Assembly: GCA_026075535.2 (NCBI GenBank)
Contig: AP026538.1
Coordinates: 8,804,001-8,868,000 of the forward strand
Direction of reading: 5' to 3'
From: Tricholoma matsutake
Taxonomy: Eukaryota > Basidiomycota > Agaricomycetes > Agaricales > Tricholomataceae
DNA: 64,000 bases
Position numbers and translations under genes: made by a program
Part shown: positions 1-10,754 of the stretch, piece by piece
Numbering within the stretch: position 1 is the first letter of the stretch
How the letters are laid out: each line of letters opens with the position of its first letter
The notes under the pieces: model-generated
Databases searched by the model: none
What the model saw: the letters and a program-made list of their open reading frames with translations, nothing else
What the model was told of the DNA's origin: nothing

Positions 1-1958
1 TGTCAACTAGTGCTATTGGATAGTATTGGGATTTTGCATGCTTCTCTAGACTTGAGCATGCTCCTTTGACCAGACTGAAACAATCCCCATAAACTGCAGA
101 ATGACCTGCCATGCCACTGAGTTTTGCTGATCCTAACATATCTCCAAGCACCATACACAAATGACCTCGAAGCACAAAATATGAAGACTTTGCAGCATCC
201 CACATCCAAATCCCTTCACTAGCTTTTGCAAGATCTGCAAACACAGTCCATAAAAATGATTCAATGTCACCAGGAGCATTTGGACCTGGAGTGGCTAAGG
301 GAATCCAATAGGCATCTGATTTGTACCTTGAATCACCTGGCATGGAAAGCAATTGTATGATTACAATCCATGTGTTAGATTGCTTCTTGAGAGTAAGCTG
401 AGCACCATCTGTTGAAAGTGCAAAAGCTATATCTTGTGGCTCTTTGAAAAGACCCTTGTCCATATAGTGAGACTGATGAACTATTGAATCACTAAAATCA
501 GAAAAGGTTTGGTGCTTGCCAGCTGCTTTTACAAGCTGTATAACTTGTTGTAAAGTAGCATCTCTTTGTCTCAATTGCATTGAGGACTCTACATTGGCAA
601 ACAATGCCTCAATCCATGTAAGAATGGAAAATGTTAACATTCTTGCTTTGGGCTTTTTCGTTGTAGATCCAGGTGGGCTAGGTTTGTAACGTGGGGTTCC
701 ACATACAGTTTTTCCATCTCGACTGTATGGGCAAGTGGTGAGGTTTGCATAGTCACCAACATATACAATACAGCTTTTAGAACATATATCCACATATGTG
801 GGTTCTAAACCTGTCAAAGAACTGGCAAGCTTTCTGACATTGTACAATGATAGAATCTCAATGCCAGATGCATCATGTAAAACTGTAGCATGCAGCTTGT
901 ATGCATGAATAGTTCCTCTGGATTTGCTCCAGGCAATATAATGCTTAAGCGATGTCTGTTCAGACACAGACAAATCCTGTCCCTTGTGATGTGTAGCTGG
1001 AGGTTTTGATGGCAGAGAGTAGCCATTTAACAACTCTGCTCTCATCCTATCCAGTTTCTTCTGGGAAAGAGACTCCTTCTGTGGAAATCCACTTTCTGTT
1101 TCTGCTTCTTTGCTGTCAGTGGATCCATCCTCATCCTCATCCTCATCCTCATCCTCATTCTCATCTTCATTCTCATCCTCATCCTCACTCTGCAAAACTA
1201 GAAGGTCTTCAATCATCAAGAGCTCCTATATCAGAATAACAGAGCTTAGTATCCATAGTGTCATCCTGAAGCTCTGCTTTAAACATATAATTATACAGCA
1301 GATATTTAATATTAGTGGCTAATTCTTACCCTGGAATTGTGCAAAACTGTCTGGAGCATTATCTAAAGTAGGATAAGCAATTTCAAAACTCAGAGTGCTA
1401 TGGAGCTCATTGTGTAAAGAGATATCATTCATCTCTATATCACCATCTTTTCAAATTCATTATTTTATTATGTATAATGAACTACATAACAATCAGAACA
1501 TACCTGATACTCTATCTTCAAGTTCGGTGAAAGCTAAGTTAGAAATAAGTATTAATGTCATAAAAACCAGGCCACTTACTGTATTCTTCTGCATGAATTA
1601 CATTGGTATTGCTTCCTGTGGCTTCCTGCACATCTTGTTCTATATCCAAGCCAAGCATAAGCTTCGATTATTGGAACGCTCAGCAGAGAGAAATACCAGT
1701 AACTTGGTCTACTCTCCTCTTTCCTGTCTTTGTAATTAGAATTGTCTTATAAATTTAAATCATAATGTACTGACTTTCTGCTGCTAAAGATGCTTCATTA
1801 TGTGTAATGCAATCACGAATATGCCAGTCAGCACTTGGTGTATGTTGTTGCCCACTGTATAACAGCTGTCGGTCAGCCTTTGTATGTAAAGCAATGGTTC
1901 TTGGAGCAAGATCTCTCTGGGGGAAGCATTGTGTGCAATAGCAAGGCATTGAAGACAT
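1..1958 (-). CDS. Tnp2-family (CACTA/EnSpm-like) transposase, 3' part outside window
   Basis: Catalytic-domain region of a fungal CACTA-type Tnp2 transposase. The frame is open without a stop from about 1229 to the window edge (about 400 codons). It shows an acidic D/E tract (about 1115-1185), then the Cys-rich stretch CPYSRDGKTVCGTPRY (about 675-735), then family motifs ALSTDGAQLTLKKQSNTWI, PGPNAPGDIESFLW and GHSAVYGDCFSLVKG. Upstream exons join through GT-AG introns: about 1227-1331 (donor GTAAGA), one before 1431 and one near 1534-1579. The chosen start (ATG at 1958) gives MSSMPCYCTQCFPQRDL, a CxxC N-terminus typical of these proteins. Unlike most elements nearby it has no CGA-to-TGA stops, so it may be young or constrained. 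The C-terminal half and the element's left end lie outside the window. Confidence 0.8.
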
Positions 1959-2087
1959 GGTAGATAAGAGTCAAGATGTTATTATGATAACGAGATCAAT
2001 ATTTGTTTGTGCATTCTTAGTAATAACTTTTGTCACAGTGTCACAGACTTTCCTTGCATTCTTAGCATGTTGTCTGTTGGCACTGCT
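1959..2087. promoter_or_regulatory. Short divergent intergenic region
   Basis: About 130 bp separates the Tnp2 start codon (minus) from the first ATG of the nine-exon gene (plus). The two genes are head to head, so this is presumably a shared bidirectional promoter. No TATA or motif match is claimed. The region is AT-rich. Confidence 0.35.
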
Positions 2088-4618
2088 ATGGTTTCCCTTC
2101 CCCCTGATCCTCTTGATGGAGCTCCAGACTATGTCATCAACCATCCATTCATGTGCACCCTTCAGGCTGACCTCAGATGAGCAACAAACCAGATCATCAC
2201 CGATGCGGCCACATACACTCAACTTATTGCACAGCAAATGCAACTTAGTGAAGAAAATAGATGCCTCAAGGCCAAAATTCAGGTGTTGAGCTCAAGGGTT
2301 CAAGCTCAAGGTTTTCCTGGAGAAGCAGCCTGGATGAATGGTGCTCGCGCGCTGTAAGTACCCCAGCTATCATTTTTATTTAGTCTGATCAATCCATTTA
2401 GTCAACTGGGCTCTGGAAGCATGCAAGACTGGTCTCCACCCCTTCCATCTCCCCAAGCGACTCAATTTCTCAGCAGCAAAGTGTCATCTCTTCAGCAGGA
2501 AACCAACCAGCACTTTGCCCCAAAGCCTACCCTTTTGAAGTCCTGTGGTCACTAGAAGATTGTCGAGAAGACTACAACTCTGGAGTCATGGAGAGTAACA
2601 AATCTAGGCCTCCAATGGACCAGGTGATACACCATGAAGACAGCAGTTTAATCACTACACTTGAATGGAACACAATAAAGGCCTCGGCTCACTTGTTGAA
2701 ACACGAGCTAAGAACACTACCAACCCCCATGGACTGGTGAGCACAAATACAAGCAAAAACTAAGGTATACTATAGAACTTTTTTCCCTAGGGAATGGACA
2801 TGCATGATCCAATGGCTGGAGGAAGAGCAGTCATTGCTAAGGCTTTGTGTCTCTCATTGAAAGGCAGAGCATGTGATGAATAATTCCCTTATGAGTGGCA
2901 GACACAATGAGAACATGAATGAAAACAGCGATGACACTGATGATGCAGCCCAGAAGAAAAAACCTGTCACCCACCGCAAGCACAAGAAATCACAAGCAGA
3001 GACACGGACAGACACAGGTGAGACTATTCTAACTTATCTCCACCATACTCATACCTGACTTATTTGCCTGCCAACAGCCCAGCCCTCCAGAAGTTCAACC
3101 TCAAAGAAAACAGAAAGCCATAAGTGAGCTGAGCCATCATCGAGTCTGCAAAAGCCTATGTTACCGAAGAGAAAATGGAGGGATGAAAAAGAGCACCCTA
3201 CCAGCAACGTCACGGCATCAACAACGAGCCTGTTGGACTCTATGAATTTTTTGAACAACCTCCAGGTGCCCGCATCAACTGACGTCGAGATCAGTTATAT
3301 CTGGGTCAATCCTTCATGTAAGTTTTCTCTGAATCAACAAATCGACCAACCATGCTAAATGCTCGACCTAAGTTGCTGGGCCTAAAGGTATGTGGTCAGG
3401 CTGGCTTATGTGCAACGGTGCTGAATCTACACAGGTATCTTCATGCTCAATTTTCCGCTAGTGCCGTTCGCAATTGATCTCCTCAATGCCATGGAAGAAA
3501 CCCCTGACTTCAAAAACGGACCAACTCCCCATCTCACCGCCACCTTTCTTTCGCGAATTGAGAATGCCAATCCAAACTCTCCCGACATATCTGAAGATGA
3601 CAGCGGATCCAGCTGGGGTCACCTCCAGTTCACCAGCGGAAACATGTCTATTTGATCCATCCTGTCCTCATGGGAATCTGTAGGGAGCACCGAGACAGCA
3701 TGAGGACTAATAGCTGCAGCCCTCAAAACCTGCAAAATTGCGCGCGTTTTTTGTCACCAACACAACATCCAGGCTTCCAGCTACCTCAGCAATGCATATT
3801 GACAGGAGGTGGTAGAGAGGATCTGGACCCTGTGGAAACAAGAAGGAGGGGTATGTCGTTTGTTCTCTAATCCTACATAGTGTCTAATGATCCGATGATC
3901 CAGCCTGTGCCAACCAACAGAGGTGCTGCAGAAACTGCACCGCCCCTACAATCATCACCCACACCTCCACCCTTGCCTCCACCTCCACCTCCACCCTTGC
4001 TTCCACCCTCACCTCCACCACTGTCAACACCACCTGTGCCACCATTCATGCTGCCTGTGCTGCCATTATCACCATCGCAGTCTACCACAGTTTCTTCAAC
4101 TTTGCTCACAGAGGACATGATGGTCTCTACAGCCACGACATTGCCATTGGCTCAACATCCCTCCCTAACAAGCATGAAAGCTAGGACTATTATGAGCCCC
4201 CCTCCGGCTACAAATAAAACTTCTGGGGCTGCGATGCTTCATGTACGTTTTTTTCATCTACTACTAATTTCCTCTTCTGATTGCTTTCCACAACAACGAA
4301 CCATAACAGAGTCTTCAAAAGGACGAGCTGAAAATGTGGCTTAAGGATTCCAGGGTGCGCAACAAGATATGCAAGGATGGTAAGTAATTTCATATGATCT
4401 GATGCTTGCCGCTGAACCATTCCATAGATCTCATTCATGCGATCCTTGCCAGTCCAAAGACACAGCAGCCGTCAAAGGATGACATCGCCAAAGTTCTTGA
4501 GCAGGTACGTCCTTTTCAGCCAAGCAGAAGCATGCTTACCCCCTGTCCTTAGCGCAAGGCCAAGAAGCAAAAGGGTAGCAATGTCGAGCTCACCAGTACA
4601 GCCTCTGCTGGTGCCTGA
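2088..4618 (+). pseudogene. Nine-exon hypothetical gene, six in-frame TGA codons
   Basis: Function not recognised. Exons join in frame through clean GT-AG introns (2354-2401, 2737-2790, 3018-3077, 3318-3434, about 3851-3880, 4243-4309, 4380-4427, 4505-4552) and end at TGA 4616-4618 after a basic tail (RKAKKQKGSNVELTSTASAG). Order of features: a coiled-coil-like stretch (AAQQMQLSEENRCLKAKIQ with small variations), a Ser-rich region, a KKK/KHKK basic patch, a region reading WGHLQFTSGNMSI, a Pro-rich exon (about 3930-4080) and a charged C-terminus. In-frame stops at 2178, 2858, 3125, 3653, 3701 and 3800 are all TGA and all would be Arg if C had not become T. Head-to-head with the Tnp2 gene; it could be the second protein of a CACTA element (a TnpA-like role), but I did not recognise the family. 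Confidence 0.6.
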
Positions 4619-4699
4619 CCAGGCTAATTTTTTTTACATACATTCTTTATGTTCTCCACAATGTTTAGCACTTAGGCACTACTATTATTTTAATAAATC

Positions 4700-5140
4700 T
4701 CAGTTGACATGGACATGACTATCACTGTACACCTGCATGACTTTTACCTGACTTAAGGATGACTTTTGAACACGAGGCCTACATGACTCTGACCTGACTT
4801 TTACCTGACTTACATGACATTTGCATGACTAAAGGTACACGACTCTGACCTGACTTTTACCTGACTTACATGACATTTGCATGACTAAAGGTACACGACT
4901 CTTAAAGGTACACGACTCTGACCTGACTTTTACCTGACTTACATGACATTCGCACGACTATGCTATTTTGATTATGGAATTGATACTAGATGACTAGAGG
5001 TTGACTACCGTAGTCAGGGGATTGTATCAAATCCGGAAATGCTAGTCAGGTCCCTGTAGTTCTGAAATTTGATGACATCAGCCATACTTTTACACGACTT
5101 TCTTTTTTACTGAGCATGATCAATCATACTGATGAGTCAC
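4700..5140. repeat. ATGAC/CTGACTT short repeats, possible CACTA subterminal region
   Basis: Three near-identical copies of a roughly 60-bp unit (about 4790-4962) built from TGACCTGACTTTTACCTGAC and TACATGACATTTGCATGAC, followed by looser CTAGTCAGG/TTGACTAC repeats to 5140. Dense short direct and inverted repeats just inside the end are typical of CACTA elements, and this block follows the nine-exon gene. I could not find a convincing CACTA-type terminus, so the assignment is inference. Confidence 0.4.
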
Positions 5141-5520
5141 TAGTCACCGTCACTCATTGCCAGCTCACTCTTTGACTACCACCACCACCACCGCTCACAC
5201 CTCAACCACCACCACCCCTCCATCAACACCTATGGCCACTGCTCCCATGTCCATCCAGATATCTGTAAGATCCACCAATGGCCACAGACAAGGATTTCGG
5301 ACACACTGTGGGCCCAAACGATGGCAATTTGGTTTGTATAGTATACTAACTAAATGTTTTTCATTGATTTCTAGGTCATAAATATCTGGTAACGATGCCC
5401 ATGAGGGACCACCACCACCACCACCACCACCACTGCACCCACCACTGCCATGAGCCCTCTTGTGCTTGTGGGGTGGTGTGGGGTGCATGCCACATCACTG
5501 CTGCCTATGCTAATGGACAA
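5141..5520 (+). other. Low-complexity module with half-hairpin and intron-like segment
   Basis: A CCACCACCA/CTCAACC-rich stretch carries GGGCCCAAACGATGGCAATT (5309-5328), a degenerate copy of the recurrent hairpin. Next come an intron-like piece with CTAACTAAA and a TTTCTAG acceptor (about 5335-5376), then TAACGATGCCC, the same order seen at 22003-22115 and 42418-42545. No protein is supported. Confidence 0.5.
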
Positions 5521-5975
5521 TGATGACAATAACAGATGACAACAATACCAGGGCCCATGGCAACAATGATGGGTCCAGTGCCAAGGCCACCACCAATGAC
5601 GCCAATGACAATGCCCACGACACCAACAACAATGCCCATGACACCAACAACAATGCCTGCAATGCCAATGACAACACCCACAAAGCCAATGACAATTCCC
5701 ACAACACCAATGCCCACAACGCCAACAACAATGCCCACAATGCCAATGACAATGCCCATGATGCCAATGACAATGCCCATGATGCCAATGACAATGCCCA
5801 TGATGCCAATGACAACACCAACACCAATGACGCCAATGTCAACACAAATGCCAATGACGACAACAACGACAATGCCAATGCCAATGACACCAACACCAAC
5901 AACGCCAACACCAATGCCAGTGACACCAACACCAATGCCTATGCCAACAATGCCACAGGCCAATGCCAACGCCTA
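5521..5975. repeat. AATGCCAATGACAATGCCC minisatellite
   Basis: An imperfect 15-21 bp tandem array of AATGCCAATGACAATGCCCA units. It stays open in three frames and on both strands, giving long T/N/D/P- or V/G/I-rich ORFs that reflect composition rather than a gene. Confidence 0.75.
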
Positions 5976-6014
5976 GCACCCACATCCAGCCTCGTGAGCC
6001 ACTGCTCGCAGGGG

Positions 6015-6235
6015 GATTGTGAGGTGTTTTTCTTTTCTTTTTGTTTCATTTTTCTTTTCTTTTCTTTTCATTTTGTTTTTCATTTCATTTTGTTTTGTTT
6101 TTCAATTTGTTTCTTTTCTTTTCTTTTCTTTCTTTCTTTTTTTTTTTCTTTTCTTTTTTTTTTTCTTTTTTTTTCTTGTCTTTTTTCTTTTCTTTTCTTG
6201 TTTCTTGTTAATTCAGTATGTATATAATTCATTGT
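6015..6235. repeat. Pyrimidine (TTTTC)n tract
   Basis: About 200 bp of nearly pure T/C on the plus strand, a simple repeat with no coding content. Confidence 0.85.
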
Positions 6236-6289
6236 GTAAGTAGTAATAGGACTAATTAATAGCTAGTACATAGTGTTGTATAGTTGTAA

Positions 6290-6492
6290 GTAGTAAGTAG
6301 ATAACAAGTAGATAACTGGTCAGTTCTGGACTGGTTAAAACTGGTCCAGTAACTGCTCGTAACCATAGTGGACCGGTCCTGTAGGGTCCAGTCCAGTTTT
6401 TTGTACCTTTGTGAAATATATAGAACTGGTCCAGTTCTGGTTCTCTCCTGAAAGGGTGAAAAAACTGGACCAGACCAGACCTCAAAGCACTA
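6290..6492. mobile_element. hAT-like non-autonomous element, right end only
   Basis: The segment is rich in ACTGGTCCAGT-type short palindromes and ends CCAGACCTCAAAGCACTA, matching the CCAGACCTTTAAACACTA terminus of the complete elements at 21485-22924, 25326-26153 and 37110-38795. No matching left end or 8-bp duplication was found. The element probably includes part of the low-complexity DNA to its left. Confidence 0.55.
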
Positions 6493-7139
6493 CATGGAGC
6501 GTTTGAACCATTAGTCATGTATTCTGGATTAAGAGCCTGTTCAAATCTGGCTGTTGGACAATATGTAGGGCCATTTGCATAGCATTGCATATGCTTGGCT
6601 GAGATTGCTGCCTTTCAGAGTCTGTAATTGATCGATAACGAGATAGGAGGTGGAAACAAAAAAAAATGTCGCTCTAGATCCATGTTTCTGTGCTTCTTGC
6701 TTCTCTCTCTCAGCATCACAGTGCATCTTTGCAGTCATGGCAGTTCTGCCATATCAGAATCCAATGCTTCCTAATTACCCCAGTAATCCATCTTGCTTTG
6801 GCAATAACAGAGTCTTCACTGTGCATTCATGGCATCCTATATCAGAACAAGAACACAGCACTTCTGTAATCTGTCTTGGTCTGACAACAACAGCTCATCT
6901 TTGTTGCACAATCAGTGTACCATAAGGAGTGGTTATCAGAAGTTCAAGAACATGACTCTCATAATTAGTACTGACAATGGGAAATTACTCTCCAAATGTC
7001 TGCTCATGAGTGGAGCTTTGAAAGACTCAAAGCAAATTTATTGACTGCATTAATCAATGGACCCACCCTCAGACAACAATTTGTGCAGATTGCTTTGCCA
7101 GTGTGTCATGCAGTATGTGACCCTTGTAATGAGCATCAT

Positions 7140-8437
7140 GCTATCAGCTTCTGCTACCATAATGGAGGCTTTGTATACTCATGAAGCATACCATACTTCT
7201 GTCTTAACAAGAGAGGGATGGGTAATGAGCTTCTGTCTGGTCACCCTGAATGTATCTGCACTGAGCTTGGAGTACATCTCCATGTATTCTCAGCCTTAAT
7301 TTCAGAGCTTCGAGCAACAGGTTACAAGAATCAAAGTATGTCTCACTCGAAGAGCAGCTTGCCATTTTCCTCTATGCTTGTGTGACTGGGCTGACCATCA
7401 GGCATCTGGGAGAGCAGTTTCAAAGATCCAATGAGACAATTTCACAGTTAGGACAACTGTTTTGCTGATAGACAATAGTCTGACAATAAGAATTACAGCT
7501 ATTTCTGATGAATTCTTTTCATCTTTTCATCAGAACCATCTACAGCAAATATGTGCATCTGCCTAGTGTGGAAACTTCACTTCCACATCATTTCCACCAT
7601 AATCCAAAATTCTGGCCCTTTTTCAAAGATGCTCTTGGAGTGATAGATGGTAGCCACATTCATAGTGCACCTCCTGCATCAGAACAAGTTTTCTGTTGAA
7701 ATCACAAAGGTCTCATTTTGAAAAACTGCCTATTTGCATGTTCATTTGATCTTCAATTTGTATATGCATTGACTGGTTGGGAGGGGTCCACAACTGGTGC
7801 TCAAGTATAGGAAGATGCTCATTCAAAAGATCTTGCTATTTCTGACAACAAGTACTATCTTGCAGATGCTGGGTTTCCATTGTGCAAAGAACTCCTTTTC
7901 CCATACCATGGTATATGATATCATCTTGCTGAGTGGGGCCATGCTGGTGCCAGGTATGAATTGATTTGACCCAAGCACAAATCCATTCATGTATACATTA
8001 ATTACAGGCTTACAACAAAGGAAGAATTATTTCACCTTTGACATTCCTCAGCACACAATGTCATTGAGCAAATTTTCAGGGTTTTTAAGTGTCACATCAG
8101 AATACTACTTATTGGCCCAGAGTATAATTTGGAGGTACAAGCATGAATTCCAGTAGCATTATCAGCACTTCACAACTTTATCCGCATTCATGATGCAGAT
8201 GAAGGTTCCATATCAGAGCCTGACAGCCATTTTGTGTCCAATGACACTGACAGAAATGATACCACACCATCCAGACTTGAAGCAGAGGGGATAGAACAGG
8301 AGCCAGAGGCACAATGAGACCAAATTGCAGAAGCAATGTGGGCAGATTAACAGCAGATCTGCCAAGCGAGAAGTATTGGTGTTGATGACCCCATTGGTTC
8401 CAATGATGATGAGCTCAATGAGGAAGAAGATATGTAG
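7140..8437 (+). pseudogene. PIF/Harbinger (HARBI1, DDE_Tnp_4) transposase relic
   Basis: DDE nuclease of a PIF/Harbinger element. Seen in order: EEQLAIFLYACVTGLTIRHL (about 7340-7400), then KFWPFFKDALGVIDGSHIH (about 7608-7664, first catalytic Asp), then NCLFACSFDLQFVYALTGWE (about 7723-7782), then KYYLADAGFPLCKELLFPYH (second Asp), then ARLTTKEELFHL joined through a GT-AG intron (about 7954-8007), then SAHNVIEQIFRVFK with the catalytic Glu, then IPVALSALHNFIRIHDADEG, and an acidic tail ending at TAG 8435-8437. Frameshifts precede the domain. In-frame stops include TGA at 8039-8041 and others at conserved Arg positions (GVRYH, LRH, QARIP), i.e. CGA to TGA. Non-functional. The upstream piece 6640-7140 has no recognisable coding. 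Confidence 0.85.
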
Positions 8438-8479
8438 GTAATGGTACACGACAATAGTTCATACAAGTGTACACTGTTC

Positions 8480-8705
8480 TACATACATACAATCAGTATT
8501 AAGTCAATTTCAGTAAACATTGCACCCAATTCTGTCTGAGTTCAGTATTCTCCCTGAGAGACAAATATGCACCTGTGACTGCAGAATCTCCTACAAACTT
8601 TGAAATCATCTCACTCTGCTCCTCCATGATGAGACCATCAAGATACTGCTGAGATGATAGCACAGAGATATCGATGGCAATCCATTCTCGTTCAAAACCT
8701 CAATT
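8480..8705 (-). pseudogene. ORF fragment, possible second Harbinger protein
   Basis: A coherent minus-strand reading (REWIAIDISVLSSQQYLDGL, then EEQSEMISKFVGDSAV) lies tail to tail with the transposase and leads into the inverted-repeat arm. PIF/Harbinger elements usually carry a second Myb-like ORF, which this could represent. No domain is recognisable. From 8801 to 9037 I see nothing. Confidence 0.3.
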
Positions 8706-9037
8706 ATTGGTCAATCCAGACCCTGAAAGGTGGCAATCTTGGCCAAGCATATGCAATGTTATGCAAATGGCCCTATATATTGTTCAACTAGAGTTTGAAA
8801 GTCTGGCTTGGTCCAGTCTTTTTGCCTTTTTTGGCTGAACTGCAGACCACCCCACTTCTATATTACTTGTTCTAGTTGGGCCATGGCTGGGCCTGGCATG
8901 TATGAGTCCTCTGAATCAATCATCTTCTTTATCACAGACATCAGGAGAACCCAAAAATGCAAATGCAAATTTTTTGTATGTTCAGTAGAAATAAGATATC
9001 TTAGTTTTCCCTTTGCAAGCTTGTAGATAGGGGGGTG

Positions 9038-9330
9038 TACAGGCCCTGATGATCTCTACTTGTCCATAACATTCACAGATGTGGAATCCAGCAATTCCAG
9101 TTGGACTCTGGGGATTCTGGTTGGAATAACCAGATTCCAGATAATTGACAAAAGTATACCATATTGGATAGTCAAATTTCATATATTCAAGTTCCAAGCT
9201 CTTTGAAACTTCATGAAGTGCCTACAAAATAAATTTGTGTGAAGGAAAGACTGAACTCAAGACCTTTTAATGGTATGATCACATATACTGCACAAGTGTG
9301 CTCAACTAGTTGAGCCACAGGAGATTACTA
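9038..9330. mobile_element. Diverged terminal arm of a MULE-like composite element
   Basis: Contains GGAATCC/TTCCAGTTGGACTC-type overlapping motifs (9079-9145), then AAGTGCCTACAAAATAAATT and a tRNA-like sequence. This is the same order as the B-end arm of the complete element at 28360-30447 (AAGTGCTTACAAAATAAATG, then tRNA-like). A possible edge is near 9038 at a GGGGGGTGTACAGG sequence; no target duplication was found. Confidence 0.45.
9240..9325 (-). ncRNA. tRNA-like sequence (A and B boxes)
   Basis: On the minus strand an A-box-like TGGCTCAACTAGTTGAGC and a B-box-like GAGTTCAGTC are spaced as in a tRNA gene. It is related to the copy at 28641-28726. It points left, towards the presumed element end. 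No good acceptor stem, so a tRNA-derived relic rather than a working tRNA. Confidence 0.45.
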
Positions 9331-9439
9331 GTAATGACTATAAGGTTTGTTTATGACACTCACACTCAAAACTCTATTTTCATCTTCCTTGAGGGAGGTG
9401 CTTGTCACATAATCAAGATCAAAAAATTGATTAACTACA

Positions 9440-10735
9440 TCCCTCACACAAGATGTGAGGAGGGAGTATTACAAACCCCTTGCCCACACAAAATGCAGGG
9501 GAGGGGGATTAAAACAAAAACAAAAACATCCCTGCCCCACACAAAATGCGGGGGAGAGGGGGACGTGGTCCTGTGCATTGGCGCCGGTGTGTCAGCCTCG
9601 TGGATGTGTCATCTTGGTGTGTTGATGCAGGTGCGTTATCCTGGGTGCATGGGTCCCACTCCTGTTGTCCCTGGCCACCGTCCCTAGTGGTTGGGGGTGC
9701 TATGGTGGTAGCCATCATCATCATCTTGTTCTCCTCCCTGTCTCTTGCTGTTGCCATCCCTGTGCCTGGTTGTCCTGTAGTCCGGCCTGGTCTTCATCCC
9801 CACCATCTTTTCATTGTCACTTCATCACTATCTGCCTCCTCGTTGTCATTGTCCCCCTAGCCCCTGTCCTTGCTGTGTTGGTCAGCCTTTCTTGCTTGTT
9901 GTCATCCTCGCCATTGTCAGTCCCTCGGTTTTTGTGGCAGTAGTGGTGGCAGTGGGTTTGGGAATTCCAGTCATTGTTGTCAGTAGTTTGAGTTAGTAAT
10001 AAGAAAATGAAATGAAAGAGAAAAAACATAGTACAGGCCCAAGAGACGTCTCTTGGGCCTGTTTCATTGTCGTACAGGCCATCTCTGTCTCCTGTGCCTT
10101 CCTCGTGTGCCATTATTGTCCTGCCATGGTCGCTGCTGCCACCATTTTTGTTTTGGTTGTGTCGTCCCCCTGTCATCATCCCAGGAGTTGTTGTTGTTGT
10201 TGTCCCCATTGTTGCTGTGCCTTCGCTGTGATTGTCATCATCCTCCCATGTTCCTTGCTGTCCTCACCATTGTCCTTGTTGTCCTTGTTGGGTGCTGGGT
10301 CAGGGTTGTCATTGTTGTCCATAGTTAATACCTAGAAACTTTGTTAGCACCAAAAAAAATGAAATGAATAAGAAAAAAACTTAACTACAGCCCAAGAGAT
10401 GTTGGTGATGCCTCTTGGACCCTTTTTGTTGTACAGCGCTGCAATCCTTTGCCTGCACTTCCCTCTCATCCCATCCTCATCATCCCCCTCGTCGTCTGCC
10501 ACAGCCGCTGTTTTTGTTGTCTCATCATCCCTGTCCCTGTGTTGTGATCCATTATCCACCCTGCAAGCAGATGCTTGCAGCAGTGGTGCAGGTGTGGATC
10601 TGCTGTCTTGGCGCTGTCTCATGGTAATAGAACTTAAAGGTCAAATTAGAACATTAGTTAGTTGAAAATAAAATAAAAGAAAAGAACTTGAAAACCATTA
10701 CTTAGGGCCCAACAAACAACTCTTTTGCGCATATG
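9440..10735. repeat. Hairpin-rich low-complexity core with two intron-like modules
   Basis: Three successive C-run/G-run hairpins (about 9447-9471, 9478-9512, 9531-9562; e.g. CCCTCACACAAGATGTGAGG) are followed by TTGTC/CCTCG-rich DNA. At 10034-10061 is a perfect 28-bp palindrome (half-site CAGGCCCAAGAGAC). Around 9985-10030, 10330-10390 and 10630-10700 are A-rich minus-strand intron-like pieces (TTTCTTTT, CTAACTAA) abutting hairpin or half-hairpin sequences. The ORFs here are compositional. Confidence 0.55.
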
Positions 10736-10754
10736 TTGTGCTGCTGAGCTTTTT

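Larger units (their letters stand above)
6530..8800. repeat. About 100-bp inverted repeat flanking the Harbinger relic
   Basis: The segment at about 6536-6640 is repeated in inverted orientation at about 8700-8800 (shared core GCCATTTGCATARCATTGCA and GCATATGCTTGGC). The arms bracket the PIF/Harbinger nuclease gene. They are internal-looking rather than classic termini: both can be read as the same short peptide (QAYAMLCKWPYIL), so this may be an inverted duplication of a piece of the second Harbinger ORF. Confidence 0.6.

Noticed and set aside
3873..4136. Gly-rich minus-strand ORF antisense to the Pro-rich exon
   Set aside because: Shadow of the Pro-rich coding exon of the plus-strand gene, whose splice structure is supported.
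5520..6227. Long ORFs on both strands (Thr/Asn/Asp-rich, Val/Gly/Ile-rich, Met/Pro/Thr-rich)
   Set aside because: They are translations of a minisatellite and a pyrimidine tract, open in several frames at once.
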